Shown here piece after piece: positions 1 through 12,986 of a DNA stretch of 64,000 bases. The position numbers and the translations under genes were made by a program. Within the stretch, counting starts at the first letter, position 1. Each line of letters opens with the position of its first letter. The DNA is from Dimorphilus gyrociliatus (lineage: Eukaryota; Annelida; Polychaeta; Dinophilidae), in the NCBI GenBank assembly GCA_904063045.1, contig CAJFCJ010000021.1, forward strand, positions 124,001 to 188,000, in the 5' to 3' direction. The notes under the pieces are model-generated. The model worked only from the letters and a program-made list of their open reading frames with translations. It was not told where the DNA came from and did no database searches.

Positions 1-788
1 AACGATGTAAATATCAATTTTTTTCTCTCTCTGTTTTTCTCTCTATCTTTCTTTTATTTTTTATTAAAATAGGCGGTAAATGGTCGGATTTCGCATGGAT
101 TGTGAGCTTATAATCCTATCATAATTGTCGTTTTGTAAATTTCAGCAGGAAAAAATGCAATTTTTCGGCCAATTTGAATTTTTATACAGAATTTAGACGT
201 CGAATGGAAAAAACGTATAGGACGCCGTTCACTTGACCCAGTTGTTCGAAAGAGTGAAAGGAGTCCTAAGGGCATGCTTGAACGGTAGCCGCCGAACGCG
301 AATTTGCTCCGTTCACACGTTTCATTTGTTCTGCTCGTGTTGTCACCGTTAATAATCTCATTCGACTCGCTCAAGATCTCTATAATCAAAATCTACGCTA
401 TCGGAAACCTGCGTTCCCGAGACATTCCGATCAAATTATACAGGAAAAGGTGTAACGGCGTCGGACGAAAAAGCGAGTAATTTAAAAAGGAAAGAAAAGG
501 AGGGAAAGAGGGAGGTATAAAAAAAAAACCCGGTGTACAAACAGATATAAATAGATATAAATCCGTGCTTGTTCATACGTATATGCACACATCATGCAAA
601 CATACAAACACGTCAGCACACACATGTATATACACACGCACGGAGGCAGCATTTAGACAATGATGACTGACGATTGAATAAGGATGGTATAGATTTATAA
701 AAACATTTATAAAAGATAAGATTATAGATTGTTATTGAGTGGTAACATTGTTTGATAAATTTAAATATAATAAAAAAGTGTCACCCAC
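1..788 (-). other. fezf: Intron 1 of fezf (5' part only), runs off window
   Basis: Minus-strand donor GTGGGT begins at 788, directly after the exon that ends within zinc finger 2. No later zinc-finger exon can be read in this stretch on either strand, so the remaining fingers lie beyond the left edge. A minus-strand open frame at 108-389 has no zinc-finger pattern and I treat it as chance. The segment is AT-rich apart from a GC-richer patch at about 90-480. Confidence 0.75.
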
Positions 789-1491
789 CTTTACCACAAA
801 TTTTGCAGACAAATGGCCTAGCTCCGGTATGAACTGGCATATGCCTTGTTAAATTATAATGAGCGTTGAAAATTTTGCCACATTCCGGGCAGGTGAATGT
901 TTTGGAGGTGTTCTTTTTGTCGTCTGATCCCTCGTCCTTACTCTTTTCCGATTTGGCGGGAGAAGACTGCGGGGATTCGGAATGTTTAGGAGACGAAGAA
1001 CGATTAGCCGTTGATTTAACCGAAAGGTCCTGAGCTTTCTTGACCACCCCCTGCTGTTCGGGTACTGTTGTATTGGGAACTCCGTATCTGTAGGCCTGTA
1101 CCATGGAAGGTGACACGTAAAAGGCCGGGTGTAAAAAGCTTCCCCTAGTTTGTTCTAAAATTGCCGCCCTCCTCTGACCTTCTGCCAGTAGGTTATGCAT
1201 GTGCAAGTAGGGAAATGCAGATGGAATTTGAAAGGAGGAGTTGGTAGAATTCCTCAATACTTCTCCAGGTTCAATCGTCTTCGGTCTACTAGGTTCCATG
1301 ATTCGAGCAATAGAGAAAGCTAACTTGTTCTTATTCAAATCTGATTTTCCGCTATCCTCCACGTCTATCTCTTCGTCAGACGATAAGCGGCTGTAATCGT
1401 TGCCTTCGTCCATGTTTAGGCTGCCGCTTTCGCTGCTATTACCTTTGCTGCTGTTGCTGGGTGAAGGGGCCTCGGCGAATGAGCTGTTCAT
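789..1491 (-). CDS. fezf: Fezf zinc-finger transcription factor, first coding exon (partial gene)
   Basis: Nuclear C2H2 zinc-finger repressor of the Fez family, known in other animals for forebrain and neuronal-identity patterning. The exon encodes 234 residues. An engrailed-homology-1 (Groucho-binding) motif [10 protein letters not shown] is at about residues 56-65, followed by a Ser-rich stretch and a basic/acidic linker (about 160-195). A complete first finger has C201, C204, H217 and H221 ([20 protein letters not shown]), then the [10 protein letters not shown] linker, and the first half of finger 2 has C229 and C232. The reading frame hits a stop two codons after the donor AAAG|GTGGGT (phase 1), at the conserved GKG|F position, so the exon ends at 789. 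The start is the first Met, in [12 protein letters not shown]. The EH1 motif and first-finger wording are diagnostic for Fezf. Four more fingers are expected downstream, outside the window. Confidence 0.95.
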
Positions 1492-1730
1492 AATATGATC
1501 AAATAAAAACGGGAAGCGAACTGGCGCTGGCGGCTGATAGGCGAACGGCTGTTAGAAGCTCAACGCCCATTGCTCAAAAGATCAACGTAGCGCTGAAAAC
1601 TGGCCAATCAGCAAAGCTAAGTTAGCTGCGGTTCCCTGCCAGACGGCGTTAACTCCTCCCAACTCATAAACCCTTCTGTCGCTAACAGCCTTTAAGGGGG
1701 ATGCGCATTTGTTATGATAAAACGTCAACT
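1492..1730 (-). promoter_or_regulatory. fezf: Fezf 5' region / probable promoter
   Basis: This GC-richer 240-bp block lies immediately upstream of the fezf start codon. It has a CCAAT box core (CCAATCA on the plus strand at 1604-1610) and several GCG-containing words. No convincing TATA box is visible. The promoter role is inferred from position and composition. Confidence 0.4.
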
Positions 1731-2200
1731 TGCAAAAATTTCTACAATTTTGCTTCATCTTTCTCTCCCCGCTCTGTTTCTCTCTCTTTCTGTCTCTCTG
1801 CCCCTGCCTACATGTTTATATATATCCATATATTTATAAATATATCTACATATTTATACAACATATTTGATCTCTAGTGAGCAAAACACAATTCTGCTTT
1901 CTACCTCTCTTGATTACTCTATCACTCTCTCTCCTTTTGCCCTTGTCCCTTCACACCTCTCCCTCTTTCTCTCTTCCTCCCTCTTTCTTTTATTCTCTAT
2001 AGTATACATCTAAAAATAGTGAAATATTTTTCAATATTCTCATATACTGTCTGTTACAGATAGCTCACTCATTTAATAGCTTTCACCATTCTTATTTCTT
2101 GTTGCAATCATGAATATTTTATGGAAAAAAGCGTCTTACATTTAAAGTTCTATTTGCCATATGACGGAGAATATTAAAGTTTTAAAATTAAAGTTCGTGT

Positions 2201-2310
2201 GCGGGCACGTTCGAACTACGAGTGGCCACTCGCCGACTATCGAACAATAGACGGGCACGGTAGTCACTCAAAAATCTATCTCATTATGTCGCCTTGTTCG
2301 AACGACATGT
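2201..2310. promoter_or_regulatory. Palindrome-rich GC island
   Basis: The 14-bp perfect palindrome CGAGTGGCCACTCG lies at 2219-2232. It is flanked by two copies of the 8-bp palindrome GTTCGAAC (2209-2216 and 2296-2303) and two GGGCACG words (2203-2209 and about 2254-2260). The surroundings are poly-pyrimidine or AT-rich, so the block stands out. It may be a protein-binding element; function unknown. Confidence 0.3.
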
Positions 2311-5300
2311 TGACGCGCTTGTTAGCGGCGAGCTAAGAATGTTTCTGGTCGATTCTTTCAAAAGGCTCACCAGGACACCTCTGCCTTCCTTTTTTTTCTT
2401 CATCTTCTCTCTCTTCTTTTACTTCTTTTCTTTTAACCTTTCAAAATCTCTTTCTTCTCTCTCTGCCTCCCTCCCTCGCTCCCTCCCCTCTTCGCCTCTG
2501 CTCTCTCTTTCTCTCCCTCCCTCCAACACCCCTCTACTTTTTGCTCTTATGCTCTATCAATCTCTCACTCTCATACCTCTCCTAATACCCCCTAGACCTT
2601 TTTTTCGCCTCTCAAGATTTTCGATGATAATAGGCTTACGACTTGGAGTGTAAGTTTTCTTGATCCGCCTTTGCATACTAGTAAATTTTATATTAAGTAG
2701 GTGTATATTAGTTTTGTTCACAAAACTCTAACAAAAACACGATCATATTCGTTTCAATATATAAAAACAGCTATAAAAGATTATACAGTAAACCATATAC
2801 AATATTAATATTAAAATTTTTTCCATTGTACTAAGCCTAATTAGAATATGAATATTTATTATTAATATTAAAAAAATCAACTTGATCAATCTGATTTTAA
2901 GTCATAACCTATTTAACTAGTTAAATAATAGATATCGTTTACTTTGAAAAGTTTGTATATTGTTTTGTAATCAGAGGGCCTAATTACGAGTTATGATGTT
3001 TTTCTATAGAAGTTATACAGTATTACAGAGCATTTACCGTATATATACAGTATATATATATTCGTTAACAAATGCTCACTAATGATTAGTTTGTAACATT
3101 GTAGATGTCAATTTTTTACGTCAATTTTTGTATAGGCTGATTGATTGCTTCTCCTTAATATAAGTAAACTTAACCTACATAAATATATACAGCATATACT
3201 ATATAGTACACCTGTTGTATTTATATTCTTGCATATACTGTATATATATATATATGTGTGTGTGTGTATATGCAAAAGTGTATAATAAAAGCATAAACTT
3301 ATTAATAAAAGTGGGTAAATTAATTATATGCTTTATATTTAAGTACTTAATTATTGAAATATTACGAGTTGACAGGGTTATCACCTGATTGTGGAAAACA
3401 ATATATGGATGCGTGTAATTTAGATTGCATTTTGGTAAACGATATAACAATCAACAGCTAAAAAGAAATTATTAATAGAGATATATGATAAAATATCTTG
3501 TATCAATGCAACAGCAGGGAGACAGAGTCGTAGGGTAAAAAAAATAAAAAGAGAAAGAGGATATTCCATAAAATAGGTCATAAAAAGAGATAATATTTAG
3601 ATATCTAGATCATTCTATATTTAATAAAAAAATTTAATTATTTTTTAAAAATCAGTTAAATGATTAAAATAATAAGATAAAGTTCATAAAATTGACATAA
3701 ACCGTTTTTTTTCTTACTACAATGAAAAGATTGTAAACTATTTTATTATACTTTTCCTATTATTACAGAGAAGAAGTACGAGCAATAATTGATTACTCGC
3801 TCTTTTTCGCCTTAGAAGAGATTTTAGTCAATTATAGGCTTATATAGATAAGAAGAATGTAGCACGCGAAATTTCATTAGCATCATTTACCTATCGGTCG
3901 ATCTGAATCGTTTAAAGACGCCTTTAATTCAAAGTGCAATTAGTAGCGCGAAAACCCGGTGAGACGAAGGTGTATATACGTGATCAGATCAAAGAAACGA
4001 ACACTTTCTACAGCTGCATTCTCACACACATATGCGCATATAACACAAAAAAAACTCAGTGTACACCTTTTACATTTAAATTAGTTACTAAATAACGCCA
4101 CCAATTTCAGCAAGGGTGGTCGTTGTTTCAATTATTAATCATCGCCTTCTATTATTGTTTTCAACTAAACACTAAGACGCCGCAATCCTGCTCTTACTAC
4201 TTTTAATTAACTCCTTTTTATTTAAACGTAGTCGTTCGCACCTGCTGAGAGTGAGAGATTTTTTTTTCGGACCGGGCGCGGGAAAATAATAATAATAAAA
4301 TAAAAAAAAACTCTAGTCTATACCATTTATAAATAATCAATAAGGCCTCGTCGGCGTAATTAGACCTTTTCACGCCAAAAATCCCCGTAATTTACCGCCA
4401 ATTTTATCGGCAAAAAAAATAAGCGGTTCTTGATTGCCGATATTTTTCTCTTCGGTTTTTTTGCCCTATATCAGGGGCGTCTACGTTGTTTTTTTTAATA
4501 CAGGAAATGACGGGCGTCGTTAGACGTCGCCTAGAACCGCCTCTTCGTCACGATCCTCTTCACTTTATAAGATTCCATATTAGACGCTATATATTAATTT
4601 TTTGGAGACATTCAATCCATGTGTGAGATGTCTTTGTAAATATCTACGTTACGTATCTATTTTAAGTCTGTGAATTAAGACTAAATACATACCCGGATGA
4701 GTCAGCTATTTAATGTACCGTAAATGTATTTTAGCATGATTCGTACTTTTACGATAAGAGTAATCTTTCATATAATTTGTATTTTCTTTTCTTGAATACA
4801 AACCTAATTCTTCAGTCTCTTTAATCTTTAACTATAGCTTTCAAGTTTTCCTCTCCTCAAACTACCATACAACGTTCAATAGAGAGTATCGTGTGTTAAA
4901 AATAATCCTCTTCATGCTGCTTAACGTCTATTATATTAGATGCTGGTGCAGGGGCGTCTATTGTGTTTTAACTGCCCATACAACTTTTAATTACTCTTTT
5001 TTTTTTTGAAAAAAAAAAACTGCGCTTGATATCCGCATCCATTACACGTTGTGAAGAGGAGGCTCAAACTGATAACTATTCAATTTCAAGTATACCACCT
5101 ACTTCTTTTTATGTAGTATAGGTTTATTTAACAAAAGATAACTTGTGAATTTTTCCCATAGTCTTTTTCTATTTGATAACTCTTTAGATGAAAGGGTTTC
5201 CCATCTATTAGAAATCTCAATTCAGAGTATTATTCAATTCTTTCTTTTTTTTTATTGGTTATTAGATTCTTTTTTAAACGAAAATTTGTTGAGAAGACAG

Positions 5301-7343
5301 AGAAAGAGAAGGAGAGGGAGGAGGGGGAGAAAGGAGGATAAAAAAAAAAACAATTTTTTTGGATTTATTATTCAAAAAAAAAGAGAAATAATGAACAATA
5401 ATAACAAAAAATGGTTTTAAATTAGTTTTTAATAAGGTGTGATGAGAGGAAAATAATCGAGTGTAACTTTTATGAAAAAATTTGAATGTGGAATGTCACG
5501 TGATGAAAATAAAAGTCGACAGTGGAACGACATTTGCGTGACGGCATCTTATTTAAGCGGCGTTTTTTATTTTATTTAGAAAACGATGCGCCTTACTGAA
5601 AGCCAATTATCAATGTCGGCAAGCTTTCTTCTAACATGGACGATTATTCAATTTAATCACTTGGGGTCAGACGAGGTGAAATTTGTGATCATAGCTGGCG
5701 TCACCAAAGAGGCGAGACGTCAGTTCGTTAAAATATTTTCCTTTAACGCCGTTGTAAATTTCGTATAATGATGTCCATTTATGAGGGTTGATGGAGTCAC
5801 ATCTGTTCAAGCCCGCAGTTGGCAATATGCCCTGTACATGTCATTTGCATGTATGCTGTTTTAAAGTTTCCAAACGTGTATTACTAATTACAGAGAGATA
5901 AAGTCTTGTTATCTACTGTTGACAAATCTAGCTCCCCGGAAATCTAATTATCAAGTTTATCTGTTTCAAAATATTGACTTTTCACAAGCAGGTAGTTTTA
6001 AAGGGATAATTCTTGCGTGACAAGTATAAATGAAATAAAGATGAATTAACGGGAGAGAGGGAGAGAAATAGAGAAGAGAGAAGAGAAAGGAATACATCAA
6101 AATTATCGAAACGTAAAGTTTTAATTAATAATTACGATAATTAAAGTTAAAATGAAACATAAATTTTTTTATTTACCCTATCACGTAACGATGGGAAATT
6201 GTACAAACATGATAATTAGTATGAAAATGACTGTGCAATGTTTTATACGACCCGTAAAAAATGACGCTAATTATTTATCCATTAAGAAATCCAATGTTGT
6301 CTCTACGGAAGAGCTATCATTAAAGATATTATGACGCAATAAAATTCTACCCTGTTTCCCCCCCTTTATGCTTCATCATCTGAGCACAAGTGTGTTCAGA
6401 TGTCTCAAGTGTCAGTATTGTTCAAACTTATGCATTATTAATAAACAGTTTTTCTTCAGCCCCGTTTACGCCATTTAGACCGGTCAATGTTCTGAGAAGC
6501 ATTTAATGTCTACATAAATGTATAATATATGGTTTATAATATGTAAATGAATTGAATAAAGAATTTAAATTCACCCTACAAGAAATACTTTACTTGCGTA
6601 TTTATAATTCAAAAGTGGTGTGAAGACAGATAATATTGTTCAAGAGTTATAAATATATATATATATAGTATATAACAGAAGAAAAAAGTCTTTTCTCTGG
6701 AGCTCTTCAAACCTATATAACAATGAAATGGGTTGCTGCATTCCTGTATTGCTGTAATCCACCCCCCACTCCTCTCTCTCCCCCATACAAATTAACTCGT
6801 TAACCTCTTGTTCTTTTTTACAAACAATAGAAAAGAGTCATACTCTTTGCAGGTCGATAGGTATCACTTGAACGTACCTAAGGGAAAAATGAGGGCAAAT
6901 ATACACTATTAATAAAGTAATAAAGAAGAAAAAAGACATTTAATTTCTTTTTTAGCTTTTATAAACAATAATAAATAAAAGGAAATTGAATTTAAAACAT
7001 ATAATAAAATATTATTTCACATATACAGTATTATAGCGAATTAAGCTATATGGCTCGTTTAATTATCTTATGTATCGTATTTCTATGGGTGTACTCATAA
7101 AATACATGTAAAATAATATATAGGATCATACACCTATGAGGGAGGGTGGGAGTGAATAAAACGAAAATTTTACCCTTTTATCTATTGCTTTTTGTTATTG
7201 TTCAAAATATGATGCGTTATCAATGTACTATAAATAACTTTATTTTAAACTGCAATAGATATTTACCACATATGTTCATATTTACTAATATATATAGGTG
7301 ATATGTATTCACCTTTGTCTATTAGTCTATATGCCTATCTATC

Positions 7344-7349
<6 letters not shown>

Positions 7350-7374
<25 letters not shown>

Positions 7375-7403
7375 CCATTCACTTATCTATCTATCTATCT
7401 ATC
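7350..7403. repeat. (TC)n followed by (TATC)n microsatellite
   Basis: About 26 bp of TC dinucleotide repeats are followed within 10 bp by about five TATC units. Confidence 0.9.
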
Positions 7404-7838
7404 TGTCCATTTATCTAAAAAATAGTAATTTAAATGATTATTTCTCTCATTCCTTTTTTTGGTTACACAAATTATCTCTTAGTTCATGAACTGTTTATAC
7501 AAATATTTTTAAAACAAAAATTGTGGCAATCTGTAATTAGTTTTTAAATAAGCTGATAAAATACGGTAAAGGGAATGATGCGGAAATTCTCTAATGCACT
7601 CCGTCTGCCCTACAACATTGCCCATTTTCCAACTGGCGCTCACTTGACCACGTCTATTTTCAGATGAAACAAAAAGAAAGAGAACAATAGCATTATATGT
7701 ATCGCCCACAGAGGACTTTATAATTCAAAAAAATATGATAAATTCAGTGGATGTCGGTGATATTTTCTGTCACATTGCGGGCTCTACGTACTGTATACAC
7801 CCGCACCACTTGAAATGTTCTAGCAAGGTACAATACAT

Positions 7839-7852
7839 GTCACGTGACGTCA
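7839..7852. promoter_or_regulatory. Overlapping E-box palindrome and CRE
   Basis: GTCACGTGAC (7839-7848) overlaps a perfect cAMP-response element TGACGTCA (7845-7852). Such words are bound by bHLH-Zip and CREB/ATF proteins respectively in other animals. Use in vivo is not shown. Confidence 0.35.
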
Positions 7853-8779
7853 TGACCGTTATTACACGTCACTGAACGCTTTTAACGAGTTTGAACGCAT
7901 CGAATTGTCCTAGTCATGCGCGGGGATCCCCTTGTAACACCTAGAAGTTTTTACCACAAACCCTTTTTTCTAAAGCACTCAATCAGAATGGATCAGGAAT
8001 CGCTTTTCCCAAGAAAACATAAATTTACTATATAAAACATTTATATACCGTGTGTATTTTTAGAAATCCGGAGAAATACTGTATATATAGTTTTGCGCAC
8101 GATAATGTAAACCCCATATATATGTACGATGAAAAGGAAGCTCGTAACACACCTGTATGCGTCAAAGATAATGACAGATATAAATGATAGTGAGATATAT
8201 ATTTAAGCATATCTAAAAAAAAATAAAAGAATTAATTCGACTGACGCGTGTCACTGTCAATATTAAATGAATTTAGAATTGAACAGGAGTGACGAATGAA
8301 GAAAAAAGTTCGACCACACTACTGCAACATTCATAAGTAGCGTCTAAAGACGTTTTTCATGCTTGAGACGCTCCTTTGTAAGCAGTAGACGGCTAAATCT
8401 GCGTTTTGTGTGACGGTCGACGCCGGGCGTCACGTATAGCTGCGGGCGTTCTGAGTGACTTTCGTTGTTTTTCCAAGCGGCTCTTCGGTACATAGTGTAA
8501 TGTAGAAATGAAAAAGAAGAAAGAAGTTCAGGGGGAAGTGGCACGTGCTGGTCAAACAAAGCGTGTCGTCTCATCCTTTTATCTTAATTGTGCGATCGGT
8601 GTTTGTTTGTCGTCTAATTCCTTTTTCCATCTTTCCCAATGACGTTTAGCTTATTAACAATTCATAGTATTTCATGTAGATAGTTAATTGGAAACTTTTA
8701 TGAAATCCATACGTTTATTATGTTTCGACGGACGAATAGAAGAGAAATGAAAGGAACTGTCTTAGATTGATCGTGCGAG

Positions 8780-9180
8780 GAACTTAAACGATCAAAGAAA
8801 AATCGGCGGAAGGATAGAGCGATTATGTAACGCGTATAACGTGGGTGGCCATCTTGTGCGTGATTGACGTGCTGCGATGACGATGAGCTTTCATCCTCCG
8901 TCGTTTGACGTCACGCTCACTTTGTATATATTCCCCTTAATTACGTAGACGCTTAACGAACTAATTTTCGCTCGTTTTTTTCCCCCCCCAGTTTCTTGAA
9001 ATGTATACGGATCCAGAGACCGGATGTTGGCTTTTGCTAGTGGCGCCGCTCGCCGTTAATTAGCGGCCAACTTGGTCTAATTGTGAGCACGGCGTTCCCC
9101 TTTATTGCTTTCGGCAAAATGTTTCCGTGGGCGAAGGGCTTTCATCCTCCGTCACGCAGTTATTATAATGACCCATTTTT
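8780..9180. promoter_or_regulatory. Candidate cis-regulatory module
   Basis: A 400-bp GC-richer island. It holds a 16-bp exact direct repeat GCTTTCATCCTCCGTC at 8887-8902 and 9138-9153. It also has a perfect CRE TGACGTCA (8906-8913), a TTAATTA core near 8937, and a near-palindrome GCCGTTAATTAGCGGC (9052-9067) centred on another TAATTA homeodomain core. No coding potential is evident. Position about 7.5 kb upstream of fezf and 4 kb beyond the FNDC-like stop makes an enhancer the simplest guess. Confidence 0.35.
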
Positions 9181-9290
9181 ATAAAGGGTGGTCGGTAGGA
9201 AAACTTGTAAGATCAAAAGGAAAAATATTTCTCATTTTTTCAATAAATTAATATTATATAAAATTCTTAAATGGGCGGTATATATAAGCA

Positions 9291-9294
9291 AGAG

Positions 9295-9337
<43 letters not shown>
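9291..9337. repeat. (GA)n microsatellite
   Basis: Nearly pure GA repeat of about 45 bp with two interruptions. Confidence 0.9.
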
Positions 9338-9342
<5 letters not shown>

Positions 9343-9658
9343 GAAGGAAGAAGAAGAACGAAATCAATAATAATGAATTATCCAATGTTCAAAGATCTAA
9401 AACAAAATGAAAATGTAAATGAAAAAAAAAACCATCTAAAATTTTAAAAACTTTCCCTTTTTTAGTTGAAAAAATTTCAATAATTTACGTAATTAAATCA
9501 CAGAAAAAGAAATATGTATTGAAAGAAATGATCAGTTAAGAATCTTATCAATAATCCAAATATGAATATATCTATCCATCTATATAATGTATGCACTATA
9601 TATTGTATAATAAACATTACATACATAGATACATATTGAATACATACATATATACATA

Positions 9659-9683
9659 AATATATATATATATATATATATAT
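9659..9683. repeat. (TA)n microsatellite
   Basis: Uninterrupted TA dinucleotides in an AT-rich context. Confidence 0.9.
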
Positions 9684-12600
9684 TCTCTATAATATATCCA
9701 TTTTTCAGTCCAGCGTCATCGACTGTGAAATATGAAGATAAAAAAATTCCTCGGCCCAATAGATATATTTATAGTTTAAAAGGACAATAACCATTATTAT
9801 AAGCGTGAAAACTTGCTGTCTCTTTTCAATCGGCGTGCAGAGTTATACCCCATGGCAAAAAAAATGCTTTCAATATTTTCTTTTTCTATGTGGTATATAT
9901 ATACTATATATTATATTCCATATACGTCGTAGTATATTCTTTGCGAACTTCTGCTGGTGACGACTAAGTATATTATGTCAATATAAGGGTAAGGTAACGA
10001 GCATGGGTTTTATTATATATGGTTGCACCTTTGTACTCCAGGTTTTAATTGAGCTTAAAGTTAATTTCACTGGTATTGAGATGTGGAGTGGCACATTTGT
10101 AAAAGACAATGGGAGTCTTGTCGAGTAAAAAAGGGAACCGGAGAATGTTTTTGGTAGTATCGATTTAACGAACTACCAAACTGAGAAATTAGCTAAAAAC
10201 CTCGGAGCTGACACGTTCAAGTTCTCACGTCGGAGTCACGCAAAGTTGAAGTATCTTGCTGAGGAAGAGCGTTCCCTGTGCTCAAATAACCACTCAACCT
10301 TTACGCGTCATCTCTCTCTCTCTTCCTTTTTTTATTGGAGCAGCTACGAAATAATTACGACCGAACACACATACATAGCCGGCAGCCACCTTAACTCCGC
10401 CCGTCAACACCCCACTTCTTATTTTCAGCATTGCTCTTAACCATTTTTTTAACGATACACTTTAAACGTTTTTCTGAATAATATAGACAACAACCTCATT
10501 AAGTATCATTAACCGACTCATCACCGAACAGGGTCGCGTGTCCCGGCTAAAGGTTAACAAAGGTCAACCGCGTCCGCGTCATTAGCGCTACGAATGTTTT
10601 CGAACGTCGCCCCTGGTCGTACACATGCCGAATGACTGCTTGAATTACAATAATCGCTGGCTTCGATGATCTTTGACAGTTTTTCCAAGACGTCTAATTA
10701 CTAACGCGTGTTCACAGACGCTAACATATCGACTTTCCTTTATGATAAGCATAAAAAAGGATTGGTAGTTTGAAATGATTTGCATACAGGCAAGAAAAGT
10801 GAAAATAAAAAAAAAACACTTCTCCGAACTCACTTCGCGGACACCCGATTAGGCGGAGAGACATTCTGGTTCGCGCGCGTTAAAAGCACCATACTCCCCA
10901 CTATTCTACAAAGGATTTAATTGATTTTTTATACGCTCGCCACTTGTCAACGCTCTAATTTAGCGCTTTTTTTCAATTCACACCGCCCCGCAGAGTGTAG
11001 GCCTAAATACCGAAACCACCTTATATAAAGACCTTAGAATATATTTACTAACGCTTATTTAAATTCCTAATAGAAAAAATGTTGTTTATTTTTCTTTGGG
11101 CAGATACCTCTGTTACTTGTTTTCTTTTTCTATCCAACAATATATTCCCTTTATATTCTTTAATACTCTCTATTTGCTATGGCGGAAATGGAAAGCGTTA
11201 ATTATAAGGAGCGGCTAAAACACAGACTACAGTTAATTCTATAAACTAGCTTTTAAGCAATCTTTTAGCTCTTACTTTCCACTAAAGAAACCATAAAAAT
11301 CTTTTTTTTATATTGAAAACACATCCTAATGTCGTCCATTTAGGAGAGATAGAAAGAAAAATAATAGAAAAATTGAGAAATCATGAGAGAGAGAAAGAGA
11401 GAGACAGAGAGAGAGACAGACAGACAGATAGACAGAAAGAGAAACAGTCATGCATAGGGAAATAGTAAAACACTTTCCATTCCATAAATGACTTTCGAGT
11501 AGTAGACCACCCGAAAATTCGGAAATTGGAGATAAAAATGAGCTAAATGCTCACGATTCACTCTTATACATTAATATATCGCAAAGCCTAGGCCTATGGG
11601 ATACGTCAACAACAACAAAACAGATGGTAAGATGATTTTAGCGAATAAATATTATTTTATTTACTTAAACTCTATACAAACTGACGTTAAGTCGCAAAGT
11701 TGCCGCAATGTGTATACAAGATAATTATAGAGTAACGAATAATACAGAAAATGATTTTGCCGTGTCAACGAGCAAGGTCAGTTGTAAAAATAAAATAGAA
11801 AACGGTTCTATGGGAAAACTAGGTTATATACAGGGAATATCTCCGCAATTTATAAATCGCACAAATATTACTAACCGAATAAGACCGGATCCGACAATTG
11901 ACAAGCAAATTTGTAATCTATTTATTGTTTTTTATTTGGCGCCATCTGTCGTTCTTACCCCCGTTTTTAATAATGGAAGAGGGAAGAAAAAAGAGGGATA
12001 AAAAAAACCAACAAATCAGGAAGAGAAGAGTATAGAAACGTCATCTATATGATGTTATTGGTTTTAATTTTTTTTTTAAAAAAAAAAATCCTAAAGAAAG
12101 AAATTAAGAGCTTTCTAACAAGGAAGATGATAAAAAATTACATCTGTTTTTTTTACTTGTTTTCTTCATAAAAATAGCAACTGTTATGAAAGGAAAAAAA
12201 AAAACAAAATAAACAACAACAACAGGTAAGATAGATAAAACATATAAAACTTGTTTATGAAAATTCCTATACAATAGTGTGTTTTTTTTACCTTTCTTTA
12301 CGTCAACAAGGAATGACTATACAGGTTTATAAATATATAAAATACAAACTAAACATAACTGACATTTCTTCGTTAAAATTTAATATTCATATATACATAT
12401 ACTGTATATACTGAATATATATATATATATATATCGTATATACTGTATATGCAATTGTATAACAGCACAACAATATCATTTCTAAGTCTGTGCAGTGTTT
12501 GCAATAATTGGAACATGTTCATACTGACAGATGACGTATAGTCACTGATAAAATGATAATACTAATCTTTATATTATTTTACATGTTTTTTTTATAGTTT

Positions 12601-12834
12601 GGCTTTTTTTTAAAAGAAAATAGATAAGAAAAATAATATTTTCACAGGACTGATGTCTTCAAACAGTTCCGACTTATAATAGACGAAACAAAGGAGAATA
12701 AAATAGTATCATAGGCTATAAATCAAGATTCAACTTCTTATTTCAACTTGAAGATGAAATTGAAGAATGTTTATTCCTTACTTTGAATTTATAGTTGCGT
12801 TGTTTTATTTTAGTTTGCTCCATCTATTATTGTT

Positions 12835-12840
12835 TTTATT
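12835..12840 (-). terminator. Possible poly(A) signal of the FNDC-like gene
   Basis: TTTATT on the plus strand reads AATAAA on the minus strand, about 150 bp beyond the stop codon at 12987. A second copy lies at 12804-12809. The cleavage site is not known. Confidence 0.35.
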
Positions 12841-12986
12841 ATTAAAATGATACGCCATCTATTAGATATTTCGTTTAATAAATAGATTAATAGTCTTTCA
12901 TTGGCATATTTTACTTTTTTGTTTGAATCGTTCAAGAGTTTAATTTTAATGATAATAATCATTGTTAGGTTTTTTTTGTAGAACTA

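Larger units (their letters stand above)
1731..12986. other. Gene-poor region between fezf and the FNDC-like gene
   Basis: No coding exon could be supported in this 11 kb. Most of it is AT-rich with poly-A/T runs and microsatellites. Embedded GC-richer islands stand out at about 2190-2350, 3880-4620, 5480-5780, 8340-8580, 8780-9180 and 10190-10640. They carry short ORFs on both strands, as expected from fewer stop codons rather than from genes. TAATTA homeodomain cores, CRE and E-box words are concentrated in them. A plausible reading is a cis-regulatory landscape for fezf, but that is inference. Confidence 0.5.

Noticed and set aside
108-389. Minus-strand frame of 93 codons in the fezf intron
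   Set aside because: No zinc-finger pattern or domain; the window edge and a clear donor at 788 fit an intron better.
2205-2220. GTTCGAA resembling a tRNA T-loop
   Set aside because: No acceptor stem, D-arm or A box at the right spacing; the word is part of a palindrome cluster.
2294-2653. Plus-strand frame of 119 codons
   Set aside because: Ser/Leu/Pro-rich translation of CT-rich DNA; no splice or domain context.
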